Part shown: positions 1-8,338 of the stretch, piece after piece
How positions within the stretch are numbered: position 1 is the stretch's first letter
Layout: each line of letters opens with the position of its first letter
Assembly (NCBI GenBank): GCA_051859825.1
Contig: JBHYFA010000073.1
Span: 1-13,728 of the forward strand
DNA from: CSBr16-58 sp051859825
GTDB lineage: Bacteria > Bacteroidota > Bacteroidia > Flavobacteriales > Schleiferiaceae
Length of the DNA: 13,728 nt
Direction: 5' to 3'
Notes under the pieces: generated by a model
Database searches by the model: none
What the model saw: only the letters and a program-made list of their open reading frames with translations
Told to the model about the DNA's origin: nothing
Program-made: the position numbers and the translations under genes

Positions 1-1168
1 GCTTATTCAACCTTGTCAAGCATACAACACTGTTGGTCTAGCCCTCGGTTATGGTCGTACAAATGTTGGTCGTGCTGGAGATGGCGTTGGTGTAAACGCA
101 TTCCCATTTGCATTAAATGGTCAACACCATGTGGATAACCTACAGATCGAGGTGCAAAGTGGATGGCATGAATTTGCTTGTATTCAGTTGCATCATACCA
201 TGATGGGACGCCGAATTGTTCAAGAAATTGATTTAGATACTTTCATCAACAAACCTGCTCAAACCGATGATAACAAAGGATGGAATGAGCGCACTTTGTT
301 TGAAACCATTGGAGAAAAGTTAACATCTGATAAGGCTACTCTTTGGACCGACTTTGATCACGAAACGGGTCATTTTTGGAATATGTCTATCGACCTTAAC
401 CTTTGTAATGGTTGTGGAGCTTGTGTTATTGCTTGTCATGCTGAAAACAATGTTCCAGTAGTTGGCAAGGATGAGATGCGTATGAGCCGTGATATGCACT
501 GGTTGCGTATCGACCGCTACTACAGTAGTAACATGACCAAGGAAAAAGCCAAGGAAGAAGGCTTAGGCGCCATTAAAATGTACGCGCAGATGGAAGTTCC
601 TTCAGAAAGTCCTGAAGTTGTTTTCCAACCCGTAATGTGTCAGCACTGTAATCACGCACCTTGTGAAACGGTTTGTCCGGTTGCGGCCACTGTTCACTCT
701 GCTGAGGGACTAAACCACATGGCTTACAACCGCTGTATTGGTACTCGTTATTGCGCTAATAACTGCCCGTACAAAGTTCGTCGTTTCAACTGGTTCTTGT
801 ACAACGAAAACCCTGATCAGTTTGGCGTTAATTACGCAATGAACGAAGATTTAGGTAAGATGGTACTTAACCCCGATGTTACTGTACGCTCTCGCGGTGT
901 AATGGAAAAATGTAGTTTCTGCGTTCAGCGTATTCAATTAGGCAAACTTGAAGCTAAGAAAGAAGGACGTAAAGTTCGTGACGGTGAAGTTCAGTCTGCT
1001 TGTATGCAAGCTTGTGATACAGGAGCCATTCAGTTTGGTGATGTGAACGACGCCAATAGCAAAGTTGCTGAATTGAGTAAAGATAAGAGAATGTATCATC
1101 TTTTGGAGGATGTTGGAACGAAACCTTCCGTCTTTTATCAGACAAAAGTTAGAAATACAATTGCCTAA
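1..1168 (+). CDS. actB: Alternative complex III iron-sulfur subunit ActB, C-terminal part (5' end outside window)
   Basis: Fe-S subunit of alternative complex III (ACIII), the menaquinol:cytochrome c oxidoreductase that replaces bc1 in Bacteroidota. The reading frame is open from base 2 to the stop at 1168, so the gene enters from the left; an in-frame GTG at 131 is internal. The first ~45 residues (GYGRTNVGRAGDG) match the end of the molybdopterin-oxidoreductase-like domain, which in ACIII carries no cofactor. A four-cluster ferredoxin domain follows. It has CNGCGACVIAC (from ~404), CQHCNHAPCETVCP (~640), CIGTRYCANNCP (~733), and a split CSFC ... CMQAC set (~910-1015). The third motif has Thr where a second Cys would sit, as expected for the [3Fe-4S] cluster; the other three fit [4Fe-4S]. 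actC follows after 20 bp. Family assignment is very secure; the cofactor types are inferred from family knowledge. Confidence 0.96.
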   Translation, partial: LIQPCQAYNTVGLALGYGRTNVGRAGDGVGVNAFPFALNGQHHVDNLQIEVQSGWHEFACIQLHHTMMGRRIVQEIDLDTFINKPAQTDDNKGWNERTLFETIGEKLTSDKATLWTDFDHETGHFWNMSIDLNLCNGCGACVIACHAENNVPVVGKDEMRMSRDMHWLRIDRYYSSNMTKEKAKEEGLGAIKMYAQMEVPSESPEVVFQPVMCQHCNHAPCETVCPVAATVHSAEGLNHMAYNRCIGTRYCANNCPYKVRRFNWFLYNENPDQFGVNYAMNEDLGKMVLNPDVTVRSRGVMEKCSFCVQRIQLGKLEAKKEGRKVRDGEVQSACMQACDTGAIQFGDVNDANSKVAELSKDKRMYHLLEDVGTKPSVFYQTKVRNTIA

Positions 1169-1188
1169 CCTTATAATTAGAAGCTAAG

Positions 1189-2580
1189 ATGCATTATGAA
1201 TCTCCAGTACGGGAACCTTTAATTACAGGTGATAAGTCGTACCATGATATCACAGTTGATGTCGCTAAGCCCATTGAAACCAATGCACCTAAATCTTGGT
1301 GGATTGCCCTAGCCGTTTCACTAATTGCCTTTTTATGGGGAGTAGGTTGTATTCTGTACACCATTGGTACCGGTATCGGTACTTGGGGTTTGAACCGTAC
1401 CGTTAACTGGGCGTGGGATATCACCAACTTCGTATGGTGGGTAGGTATTGGTCACGCGGGTACGCTCATTTCTGCGGTACTTTTACTTTTCCGTCAAAAA
1501 TGGCGTATGTCGATTAACCGTTCTGCTGAAGCGATGACCATTTTTGCGGTTGTTCAGGCAGCTCTTTTCCCCGGTATTCACATGGGTAGAATCTGGTTAG
1601 CCTATTTTGTTTTCCCTATTCCTAACCAGTTTGGTTCGCTTTGGGTTAACTTCAACTCGCCGCTTCTTTGGGACGTATTTGCGATTTCAACCTATTTCTC
1701 AGTTTCATTAGTATTCTGGTACGTAGGTTTGATTCCAGACTTTGCGATGCTTCGTGACCGTGCAATCCGTCCAGTGCAAAAGCATATCTATTCCATCCTT
1801 TCTTTTGGATGGGGAGGTAAGGCAAAACACTGGCAGCGCTTTGAGGAAGTATCCTTAGTATTGGCTGGTCTTGCAACGCCTCTTGTACTTTCTGTACACA
1901 CCATTGTATCAATGGACTTTGCTACCTCGGTTATCCCTGGTTGGCACACCACGATTTTCCCACCATACTTCGTTGCTGGAGCGATTTTCTCTGGTTTCGC
2001 TATGGTGCAAACACTCCTTATAGTTATGAGGAAGATGTTTAAGATGGAAGATTATATAACCATCCAGCATATCGAAATGATGAACATCATCATTATGGTA
2101 ACCGGATCAATTGTAGGTATTGCTTATATTACAGAGTTATTCATTGCATGGTATTCAGGAGTAGAGTATGAGCAGTACGCATTCTTGAACCGAGCAACCG
2201 GACCTTACTGGTGGGCCTATTGGTCAATGATGACTTGTAACGTATTCTCTCCTCAGTTCATGTGGTTCAAGAAATTGCGTACAAGCATTATGTTCACCTT
2301 TATTATTTCTATCGTGGTAAATATTGGTATGTGGTTCGAGCGTTTCGTGATTATCGTTACTTCTTTGCACCGAGATTATTTACCTTCAAGCTGGACCATG
2401 TTTAGCCCATCCTTTGTAGATATAGGTATCTTCATTGGTACTATTGGTTTCTTCTTCGTATTGTTCTTGCTTTATGCTCGTTCTTTCCCTGTAATTGCTC
2501 AGGCCGAATTGAAGACCATCTTGAAATCTAGTGGAGAAAATTACAAAAAACATCATTCTGACAGCCATGGCGAACACTAA
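1189..2580 (+). CDS. actC: Alternative complex III membrane subunit ActC (NrfD/PsrC family quinol-binding protein)
   Basis: A 463-aa polytopic membrane protein of the NrfD/PsrC family. In ACIII, ActC carries the menaquinol-oxidising site and sits under the Fe-S subunit ActB. The hydrophobic pattern fits about ten transmembrane helices, starting near residue 35 (SWWIALAVSLIAFLWGVGC) and ending near residue 430. Family-typical stretches include WWVGIGHAGTLISA, FPGIHMGRIWLAYFVFP and FNSPLLWDVFAISTYF. The N-terminal MHYESPVREPLITG is the usual ActC opening, which supports the ATG at 1189. The cytosol/periplasm exposed tail is His-rich (KKHHSDSHGEH). The last 14 bases overlap the start of actD, so the two are probably translationally coupled. 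Confidence 0.96.
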   Translation: MHYESPVREPLITGDKSYHDITVDVAKPIETNAPKSWWIALAVSLIAFLWGVGCILYTIGTGIGTWGLNRTVNWAWDITNFVWWVGIGHAGTLISAVLLLFRQKWRMSINRSAEAMTIFAVVQAALFPGIHMGRIWLAYFVFPIPNQFGSLWVNFNSPLLWDVFAISTYFSVSLVFWYVGLIPDFAMLRDRAIRPVQKHIYSILSFGWGGKAKHWQRFEEVSLVLAGLATPLVLSVHTIVSMDFATSVIPGWHTTIFPPYFVAGAIFSGFAMVQTLLIVMRKMFKMEDYITIQHIEMMNIIIMVTGSIVGIAYITELFIAWYSGVEYEQYAFLNRATGPYWWAYWSMMTCNVFSPQFMWFKKLRTSIMFTFIISIVVNIGMWFERFVIIVTSLHRDYLPSSWTMFSPSFVDIGIFIGTIGFFFVLFLLYARSFPVIAQAELKTILKSSGENYKKHHSDSHGEH

Positions 2581-3127
2581 AAACGTAATTAGCGCTCTTT
2601 TCAACGATGATGACATTTTGATGAAGAGCATCAAACCAATCAAGGAAAAAGGTTACTCTATTCGTGAGGTATATTCTCCGTTTCCAATACACGGACTAGA
2701 TCACGCTTTGGGTCTTGAAAGAACTCGAATGGCTATTACCGCTTTTATTTACGGAGCAATTGGTCTTAGCGTAGCGATTTCTTTGACCTACTATATTATG
2801 ATTGTTGATTGGCCGCAGAATATTGGAGGTAAACCTTCTATGACTTGGTGGAAAAATATGCCGGCTTTTGTGCCTATTATGTTTGAAATGACGGTTTTCT
2901 TCGCAGCTCACTTGCTCGTTTGGACATATTTCGTTCGCAATGGCATGTATCCTGGTCGTGCTGCAATGAATCCTGACCCTCGTACTACCGATGATATGTT
3001 CATGATGGAGATCGAGTTTTCAGGCGATGACACCGAGTTGCGCCAGTTGCTTCGCGATAACGGAGCGGTTGAAATCAATATTGTTGAACAAGAAAATCAA
3101 GATGTTGAGGAAGTAATAGAGGCATAA
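2567..3127 (+). CDS. actD: Alternative complex III membrane subunit ActD (DUF3341 family)
   Basis: A 186-aa small subunit of ACIII. The start is placed at the ATG at 2567 (MANTKNVISALFNDDD), because the open frame upstream to 2531 encodes residues unlike the family and lies inside actC. This gives a 14-bp overlap with actC. Residues ~1-50 form a soluble DUF3341 domain (KEKGYSIREVYSPFPIHGLD, typical of the family). Two transmembrane helices follow (about residues 62-85 and 103-125), then the conserved MYPGRAAMNPDPRTTDDMF stretch and a C-terminal region ending in an acidic tail (QDVEEVIEA). The subunit holds the membrane part of ACIII together and binds no known cofactor. A 71-bp gap separates it from actE. 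Confidence 0.93.
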   Translation: MANTKNVISALFNDDDILMKSIKPIKEKGYSIREVYSPFPIHGLDHALGLERTRMAITAFIYGAIGLSVAISLTYYIMIVDWPQNIGGKPSMTWWKNMPAFVPIMFEMTVFFAAHLLVWTYFVRNGMYPGRAAMNPDPRTTDDMFMMEIEFSGDDTELRQLLRDNGAVEINIVEQENQDVEEVIEA

Positions 3128-3198
3128 TGCTCAAATTAAGTGGAGCCTATTTTTGTCTTCATCATTTCCCCAAATTGATCATAAACAAATTTTGAATA

Positions 3199-3891
3199 AT
3201 GAATAAAGTTGCCATCAAAATTTTCGGTTTTACTGTTTTAGCAGTAGCACTGGTTTCCACCTCTTGTCAACGAGATGTTACCAAGCCGGGAAGAGAGTAT
3301 ATGCCTAATATGTATCGTGGACCACAGTCCAATACTTATTCGCCATCTGCTTTGTTTTCTGATAGTGCATCCGCCCGCCTTCCAGAAGTTGGTACTGTTC
3401 CACGCGGATATACTACGTATAATGTTCCTAATACACCTGATGCTTATCTTGCTTCTTTAGAGAAAGCCCTATATCCTTCATTTGCACCTGCTGTTGATGA
3501 AGCTAATATGGTCGAGGGTGAGCGTCTTTACACAAGATTTTGTGTTAATTGCCACGGAGCAAAAGGTGATGGTAATGGAAATCTAATGGAACAAGGTAAA
3601 TTTGCCGGAGTCCCTTCTTATGACGCCACTCGTTTACCACAACTTACTCCTTACAGTATTTTCCACGTAATAACCCATGGAAAGGGTGTGATGGGGTCAC
3701 ATGCGGCTCAAATTGAAACGATGGATCGATGGAGAATTGTTCAGCATGTTCTTAAGCTTCGTGCAGAACTTAATGAGGAGGATTTATCAATTGCCACTGA
3801 GGCTGCAGTTTCGTCTAACGATACTGTAGAAGTAGAGATGGTAGCTCAGGAGGAATCATTGAATGCTTCACTTGACGCAACGGATAACTAA
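3199..3891 (+). CDS. actE: Alternative complex III monohaem cytochrome c lipoprotein ActE
   Basis: A 230-aa lipid-anchored c-type cytochrome on the periplasmic face of ACIII. The signal peptide ends in a lipobox with Cys23 (LVSTSC). The mature start CQRDVTKPGREYMPNMY is characteristic of ActE. One haem is bound by CVNCH at residues 115-119, with Met165 (GKGVMGSH) as the likely sixth ligand. The C-terminal ~40 residues are acidic and low in complexity (EVEMVAQEESL). In the ACIII-oxidase supercomplex this haem takes electrons from the pentahaem ActA and hands them to CuA. No cytochrome c domain is fused to CoxB here, so ActE is the obvious donor. actF follows after 28 bp. Confidence 0.94.
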   Translation: MNKVAIKIFGFTVLAVALVSTSCQRDVTKPGREYMPNMYRGPQSNTYSPSALFSDSASARLPEVGTVPRGYTTYNVPNTPDAYLASLEKALYPSFAPAVDEANMVEGERLYTRFCVNCHGAKGDGNGNLMEQGKFAGVPSYDATRLPQLTPYSIFHVITHGKGVMGSHAAQIETMDRWRIVQHVLKLRAELNEEDLSIATEAAVSSNDTVEVEMVAQEESLNASLDATDN

Positions 3892-3919
3892 TTATTAAAA
3901 ACGCATAATCTCAACGTAT

Positions 3920-5143
3920 ATGTTCCAGTTTCCTGCCAAACTAAAAACTTTATCATATATCCTAATTGCTATTGGGGTAGTTGCACTTCTCTACGGCTTT
4001 TTTGCCGGCGGTGGACATGAAGTTGCTGATCACGGTGATCACGGACACGGCCACGATAACCGCCCTTGGGCCTCCCTTTTAATTAATAATTTCTTTTTTC
4101 TTGGAATCTCTCTTGGTGCCTTATTCTTCCTAGCTGTTCAATATGCGGCAAACGTTGGATGGTCAGCTGGAATATTGCGTATTCTCGAAGCAATTACCGG
4201 CTTCTTACCCGTAGCAGGTATTATTATGCTAGTTATTGTCCTTGCTGCTATGGGACATTTTAATCATCTATACCACTGGACTGCTGAGGGTATTATGGAT
4301 CCTGAGAGTAGCCATTACGATGAAATTATTGCTGGAAAACAGGCCTACTTAAATGCACCTTTTTTCATTATTCGAACTGTCGTTTATCTGCTAGGTTGGA
4401 TATGGGCTGCTATGACCTTACGCAAACTTTCACTTCGTGGCGATACAGAGAGCACAATCAATTGGTATGGAACATCCATTAAAGTTTCTGCCATTTTCCT
4501 AGTGTTTTTTGCTGTTACATCTTCTATGGCAGCATGGGACTGGATTATGTCTATCGACACGCACTGGTTTAGTACATTATTTGGATGGTATGTGTTTGCA
4601 GGTATTTTCGTAAGCGCTGTTACTACTACTGCCCTTATCACCATGTATCTTAAAAATAAGGGCTATATGGAATGGATTAATGAGAACCATATTCATGACC
4701 TTGGTAAGTTTATGTTTGCCTTCAGTGTATTCTGGACTTATCTCTGGTTTAGCCAATATATGCTTATTTGGTATTCAAACATTCCAGAAGAGGTTACTTA
4801 TTACATGCCGCGCTTCCAAGAATATAAAAGTATCTTTATTACGATGCTTATTATGAACTTTATCTTCCCATTAATCATTATTATGAGTAGAGATGCGAAG
4901 AGAAACTTTGGTTTCCTTGCAACTATCGGTGTAGTATTGATTATGGGGCATTGGTTAAACGTTTACATTATGGTTACTCCTGGTACAGTAGGTCTTGAGT
5001 GGAATATTGGTTTCACTGAGTTAGGCTTATTCCTAGGATATATTGGATTGTTTATTTTGGTTGTTTTCTCTCGATTGGCCAAAGCTCCATTGCGCATTGA
5101 GAATCATCCAATGAACAAGGAAAGCGAAATTTTCTCAATTTAA
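3920..5143 (+). CDS. actF: Alternative complex III membrane subunit ActF (NrfD-like)
   Basis: A 407-aa multi-spanning protein, the second NrfD-like subunit of ACIII and a paralogue of ActC. The hydropathy pattern fits about ten transmembrane helices. Recognisable family stretches are PWASLLINNFFFLGISLGAL, MGHFNHLYHWT, SMAAWDWIMSIDTHWFSTLFGWY and LWFSQYMLIWYSNIPEE. The loop after the first helix (residues ~32-47) is a His/Asp-rich run, HEVADHGDHGHGHD. ActF lies beside ActC in the complex and has been proposed to take part in proton movement; the sequence alone cannot show this. The ATG at 3920 gives the usual MFQFPAKLK-type N-terminus. coxB begins 21 bp downstream. Confidence 0.94.
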   Translation: MFQFPAKLKTLSYILIAIGVVALLYGFFAGGGHEVADHGDHGHGHDNRPWASLLINNFFFLGISLGALFFLAVQYAANVGWSAGILRILEAITGFLPVAGIIMLVIVLAAMGHFNHLYHWTAEGIMDPESSHYDEIIAGKQAYLNAPFFIIRTVVYLLGWIWAAMTLRKLSLRGDTESTINWYGTSIKVSAIFLVFFAVTSSMAAWDWIMSIDTHWFSTLFGWYVFAGIFVSAVTTTALITMYLKNKGYMEWINENHIHDLGKFMFAFSVFWTYLWFSQYMLIWYSNIPEEVTYYMPRFQEYKSIFITMLIMNFIFPLIIIMSRDAKRNFGFLATIGVVLIMGHWLNVYIMVTPGTVGLEWNIGFTELGLFLGYIGLFILVVFSRLAKAPLRIENHPMNKESEIFSI

Positions 5144-5164
5144 TTAATTAAGTAAGATATACGA

Positions 5165-6177
5165 ATGATGACTTTCTTAATAACACTAGTTGTAATCCTC
5201 GCAATCATTGCGCTGGTACAAATCGTAAGGATTTTTGAGGTTAGTTCTTCTATTACTCCTTCGAAGGAAGAAGACTTTAGACCCAGTCATAAAGAGAATG
5301 ATTTTCAAGGCAAGCTTTTATTTGCTTTAGGGATAATTTTCGTTATTTTCACAATTTGGGCTAACTTTAAGTGGGGTAAGCATATATTACCCGTTTCAGC
5401 TAGTGAGCACGGAGTAGATACAGATTTGCTACTTTGGATTTCCATGGCAGTAATTGGGTTTGTATTTATCATTACCCAGCCATTATTGTTCTGGTTTGTT
5501 TACCGCTTCCGTGGAGTAAAAGGACGCAAAGCCACCTACATGGAGCACAACAACAAATTAGAGTTGTTATGGACCTCTGTTCCTACTGTTGTTTTAGCTG
5601 TTATTATCACCTACGGTATCATTGCTTGGGGTAATATTATGAATCCTAAGTTTGAGGAGGAGCCAATTGTAATTGAGCTTTATGCAAAACAGTTTGGATG
5701 GCAAGCTCGTTTAGCTGGTGAGGATAATATCCTAGGCGACGCTAATGTTAGGTTCATTGAAGGAATAAATACAATAGGTATTGACCCTAATGATTTGAAT
5801 GGTCTTGATGATATCGTTACTAATGAGCTTATGCTACCCGTAAATAAGCCAGTTTTATTTAAGTTCCGAGCTCAAGATGTTATTCATTCTGCNNNNNNNN
5901 NNNNNNNNTTCCAGGCACGGTAACTCAGTTTGGTTTTACTCCAACTAAGACCACCGAAGAAATGCGTCGCGATCCTAAGGTAATTCGTCAAATTGCCGGA
6001 ATAAATGAAGTTCGTGAAGCAAAAGGTGAAGAACCTTATGAGTTCGATTTTGTTTTACTATGTAATAAGATTTGTGGTGCGGCGCACTACAATATGCAGA
6101 TGAAGATTGTTGTTGGTTCCGAAGAGGAATACAACGCATGGTTGAAGGAGCAAAAAACTTTCGCCGAATCACTTTAA
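5165..6177 (+). CDS. coxB: Cytochrome c oxidase subunit II, CuA-binding (interrupted by a 16-N assembly gap)
   Basis: Subunit II of the haem-copper oxidase that accepts electrons from cytochrome c through the binuclear CuA centre. The N-terminus has an extra helix (MMTFLITLVVILAIIALVQI) and then three more hydrophobic segments (~residues 49-75, 88-113, 136-157) before the cupredoxin domain. CuA ligands visible are His241 (DVIHS) just before the gap, and C..IC...H..M in CNKICGAAHYNM near 6049-6084. The canonical Glu of CSEIC is Lys here; that residue binds copper through its backbone carbonyl, so function is probably kept. The frame changes across the N run only because the gap length is wrong: about 35 missing bases restore one frame and a protein of ~343 aa. 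No cytochrome c domain is fused at the C-terminus. Confidence 0.93.
5893..5908. other. Assembly gap of 16 Ns inside coxB
   Basis: Sixteen Ns separate GATGTTATTCATTCTGC from TTCCAGGCACGG. The upstream codon phase is position 2 mod 3 and the downstream coding phase is 1 mod 3. The true gap must therefore be 2 mod 3 in length, not 16. The family's conserved segment here (Tyr-x-Pro-His-Phe-Arg-x-Gln-Met-Asn-x before Val-Pro-Gly) predicts about 35 missing bases. Confidence 0.97.
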
Positions 6178-6203
6178 TTTCTTAACCGTATAACTTTTTC
6201 TTT

Positions 6204-7985
6204 ATGGCCGCTGAAGTACATAATCACGAAGAACACCACCACCACGAAGAAACGTTCTTGACAAAGTATATCTTTAGTCAAGATCACAAAATGATTGCCA
6301 AGCAATTCCTTGTCACGGGTATATTCATGGGATTGATAGGGATGGGTATGTCATTGCTTTTCCGCCTCCAACTTGCTTGGCCGGATACTTCTTTCCCTAT
6401 TCTTGACACATTTTTAGGTAAATGGTCTGACAACGGTATTATGGATCCTAATATGTATCTTGCTCTGGTAACCATCCACGGTACAATCATGGTATTTTTT
6501 GTACTTACCGCTGGCTTATCGGGTACGTTCTCGAATTTATTGATACCATTGCAAATTGGTGCCCGTGACATGGCTTCCGGATTTATCAATATGTTATCAT
6601 ACTGGTTCTTCTTCCTCTCTAGTGTAGTAATGGTTGCATCCTTATTTGTTCCTGATGGACCTGCTGCTGCCGGTTGGACAATCTACCCTCCATTGAGTGC
6701 TGTTCCCGCTGCGATGCCAGGTTCTGGTATGGGTATGACGCTCTGGTTGGTTAGTATGACTCTCTTTATTGCAAGTTCTCTATTAGGTGCGTTGAACTAC
6801 ATCGTTACCGTACTGAATTTGCGTACCAAAGGAATGTCAATGACTCGTTTGCCACTTACTATTTGGGCTTTCTTTGTAACTGCTATTCTTGGGGTTCTTT
6901 CTTTCCCCGTGTTGTTTAGCGCTGCATTGCTTTTATTGTTCGACCGTTCTTTAGGAACAAGTTTCTATCTCTCCGACATTCTAGTTGGCAATGAAGTTCT
7001 TTCAGCTACAGGTGGTAGTCCAATCCTTTACGAGCACTTGTTCTGGTTCTTAGGACACCCTGAAGTTTACATTATTTTATTGCCTGCTCTTGGTATTACC
7101 TCTGAGGTAATTTCTACCAATAGTCGTAAACCTATTTTTGGATATCGCGCAATGGTTGGTTCAATTTTAATGATTGCCTTCCTCTCATTCATCGTATGGG
7201 GCCACCACATGTTCGTAACCGGTATGAATCCATTCTTGGGTACGGTATTTACATTTACTACACTACTTATCGCTATTCCTTCTGCGGTTAAGGCGTTTAA
7301 CTACCTTACTACCCTCTGGAAAGGTAATTTACAGCTCACGCCTGCAATGTTGTTTAGTATCGGTTTGGTATCAACATTTATTACTGGTGGACTTACCGGA
7401 ATTATTTTGGGTGACTCTGCTCTCGATATTAATGTTCACGACACCTATTTTGTGGTTGCACACTTCCATATCGTAATGGGTTTGTCGGCAATTTTTGGTA
7501 TGTTTGCTGGAATATATCATTGGTATCCTAAAATGTTCGGAAGGATGATGATACGTCCGTTGGGTTATGCTCACTTTGCACTTACATTTATTGCCGCATA
7601 CGGCGTATTCTATCCAATGCACTTCCTTGGTTTAGCAGGTTTACCACGACGCTATTACACCAATACAGCATTCCCAATGTTTGACAATCTTGCTGATATT
7701 AACATTATCATTTCTGTCTTTGCTATTTTAGGTGGTATAGCTCAGGTTCTGTTTTTATTCAATTTCTTCTATTGCGCTTTCCGTGGCAAAAAGGCACCAC
7801 AGAATCCTTGGCGCTCAAATACCTTAGAGTGGACTACCCCGGTTGAGCATATTCATGGTAACTGGCTAGGGGCTATTCCAGAAGTTCACCGTTGGGCTTA
7901 CGATTACAGTAAGCCTGGTGCTAAAGAAGACTTTGTACCGCAAATTGTGCCTATCAGCGATGATGAGGAAGCTACTGGTCATTGA
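6204..7985 (+). CDS. coxA: Cytochrome c oxidase subunit I (A-type haem-copper oxidase, haem a / haem a3-CuB)
   Basis: The 593-aa catalytic subunit that reduces O2 to water and pumps protons. All core residues are present. His92 (TIHGTIM) and His422 are the haem a ligands, and His420 (VVAHFHIV) is the haem a3 ligand. CuB ligands are His285 (GHPEVY) and His334-His335 (WGHHMF). Tyr289 is the cross-linked tyrosine. Glu287 in GHPEVY marks an A1-type D-channel, Lys363 (SAVKAF) the K-channel, and the GARDMASGFINMLSYW segment carries the D-channel entrance Asp. About twelve helices are expected at this length. The N-terminus is strikingly His-rich (MAAEVHNHEEHHHHEE). The gene ends 47 bp before a strong terminator, and no subunit III gene follows. 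Confidence 0.97.
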   Translation: MAAEVHNHEEHHHHEETFLTKYIFSQDHKMIAKQFLVTGIFMGLIGMGMSLLFRLQLAWPDTSFPILDTFLGKWSDNGIMDPNMYLALVTIHGTIMVFFVLTAGLSGTFSNLLIPLQIGARDMASGFINMLSYWFFFLSSVVMVASLFVPDGPAAAGWTIYPPLSAVPAAMPGSGMGMTLWLVSMTLFIASSLLGALNYIVTVLNLRTKGMSMTRLPLTIWAFFVTAILGVLSFPVLFSAALLLLFDRSLGTSFYLSDILVGNEVLSATGGSPILYEHLFWFLGHPEVYIILLPALGITSEVISTNSRKPIFGYRAMVGSILMIAFLSFIVWGHHMFVTGMNPFLGTVFTFTTLLIAIPSAVKAFNYLTTLWKGNLQLTPAMLFSIGLVSTFITGGLTGIILGDSALDINVHDTYFVVAHFHIVMGLSAIFGMFAGIYHWYPKMFGRMMIRPLGYAHFALTFIAAYGVFYPMHFLGLAGLPRRYYTNTAFPMFDNLADINIIISVFAILGGIAQVLFLFNFFYCAFRGKKAPQNPWRSNTLEWTTPVEHIHGNWLGAIPEVHRWAYDYSKPGAKEDFVPQIVPISDDEEATGH

Positions 7986-8032
7986 TAAGATTCTATTTCT
8001 TAGTTAGCTTCGTTTAGGATTTTATAAAAACG

Positions 8033-8078
8033 TACGGGGCGTTTACTCTTTGAGTAAGCGCCCCGTATTTTTTATTTT
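8033..8078 (+). terminator. Intrinsic terminator of the act-cox operon
   Basis: A 16-bp stem (8033-8048 with 8052-8067) has a TTT loop and a single G-T wobble at 8042/8058. The lower stem is GC-rich (ACGGGGCG/CGCCCCGT). It is followed by TTTTTTATTTT. It lies 47 bp after the coxA stop, so the operon ends at coxA. Confidence 0.95.
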
Positions 8079-8123
8079 ACAGCAACAAAAAAAATGTGTA
8101 AAGGTGTGGGGATAAAAGATTGT

Positions 8124-8151
8124 AAAAAAAACTCTTATTTCAAATAAGAGT
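8124..8151 (-). terminator. Leftward-facing terminator-like palindrome with no obvious gene
   Basis: ACTCTTATTT (8131-8140) and AAATAAGAGT (8142-8151) form a near-perfect palindrome. On the minus strand it is followed by a run of seven Ts (A run at 8124-8130). It closely resembles the hairpin at 9205-9238. No minus-strand gene sits directly upstream of it; it could stop transcripts crossing the repeat array or act as a backstop opposite the coxA terminator. Confidence 0.6.
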
Positions 8152-8290
8152 GATGTGTTTCCTGCTTTGTGCGCTGGGACACCCTTATACTGTTTCATTA
8201 CAACTAAAGCCATTATAGTACGAGTATTTGCTTCGCAAAATATGCTGTTTTACCACGAATGCAAAAAGATATTGCTTCACTAATTTAGAA
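8152..8290. other. Intergenic stretch with degenerate repeat fragments
   Basis: No coding frame or RNA gene is recognisable. Short pieces resemble the array that follows: TTGCTTCGCAA near 8230, ACCACGAATGCAAAAAG near 8252, and TTGCTTCAC near 8272. This looks like a decayed edge of the repeat region. Confidence 0.5.
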
Positions 8291-8338
8291 CCACGAAAAG
8301 CACGAAATACACGAAAATGTTGCTCCGCATAAGATCAA
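8291..8338. repeat. Truncated leading copy of the CACGAAA repeat
   Basis: Positions 8291-8317 carry a left arm almost identical to that of the full unit at 8339 (CCACGAAAAGCACGAAATAC...). It is joined directly to the unit-end sequence TGCTCCGCATAAGATCAA. The middle and the right arm are missing, so this is an internally deleted unit. Confidence 0.7.

Noticed and set aside
131..133. GTG at 131 as the start of the Fe-S protein
   Set aside because: The same frame is open to the left edge and encodes conserved ActB sequence, so the codon is internal.
3148..3155. TATTTTTG as an internal promoter before actE
   Set aside because: No TTG or TTTG lies 17-23 bp upstream, and the genes look co-transcribed.
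5962..6177. Separate short gene downstream of the N gap
   Set aside because: It is the CuA-bearing C-terminus of CoxB, split only by the mis-sized gap.
8177..8184. GGACACCC shared with the IS end at 12945-12952, suggesting a solo IS end near the coxA terminator
   Set aside because: Only eight bases match and the flanks differ; chance is sufficient.
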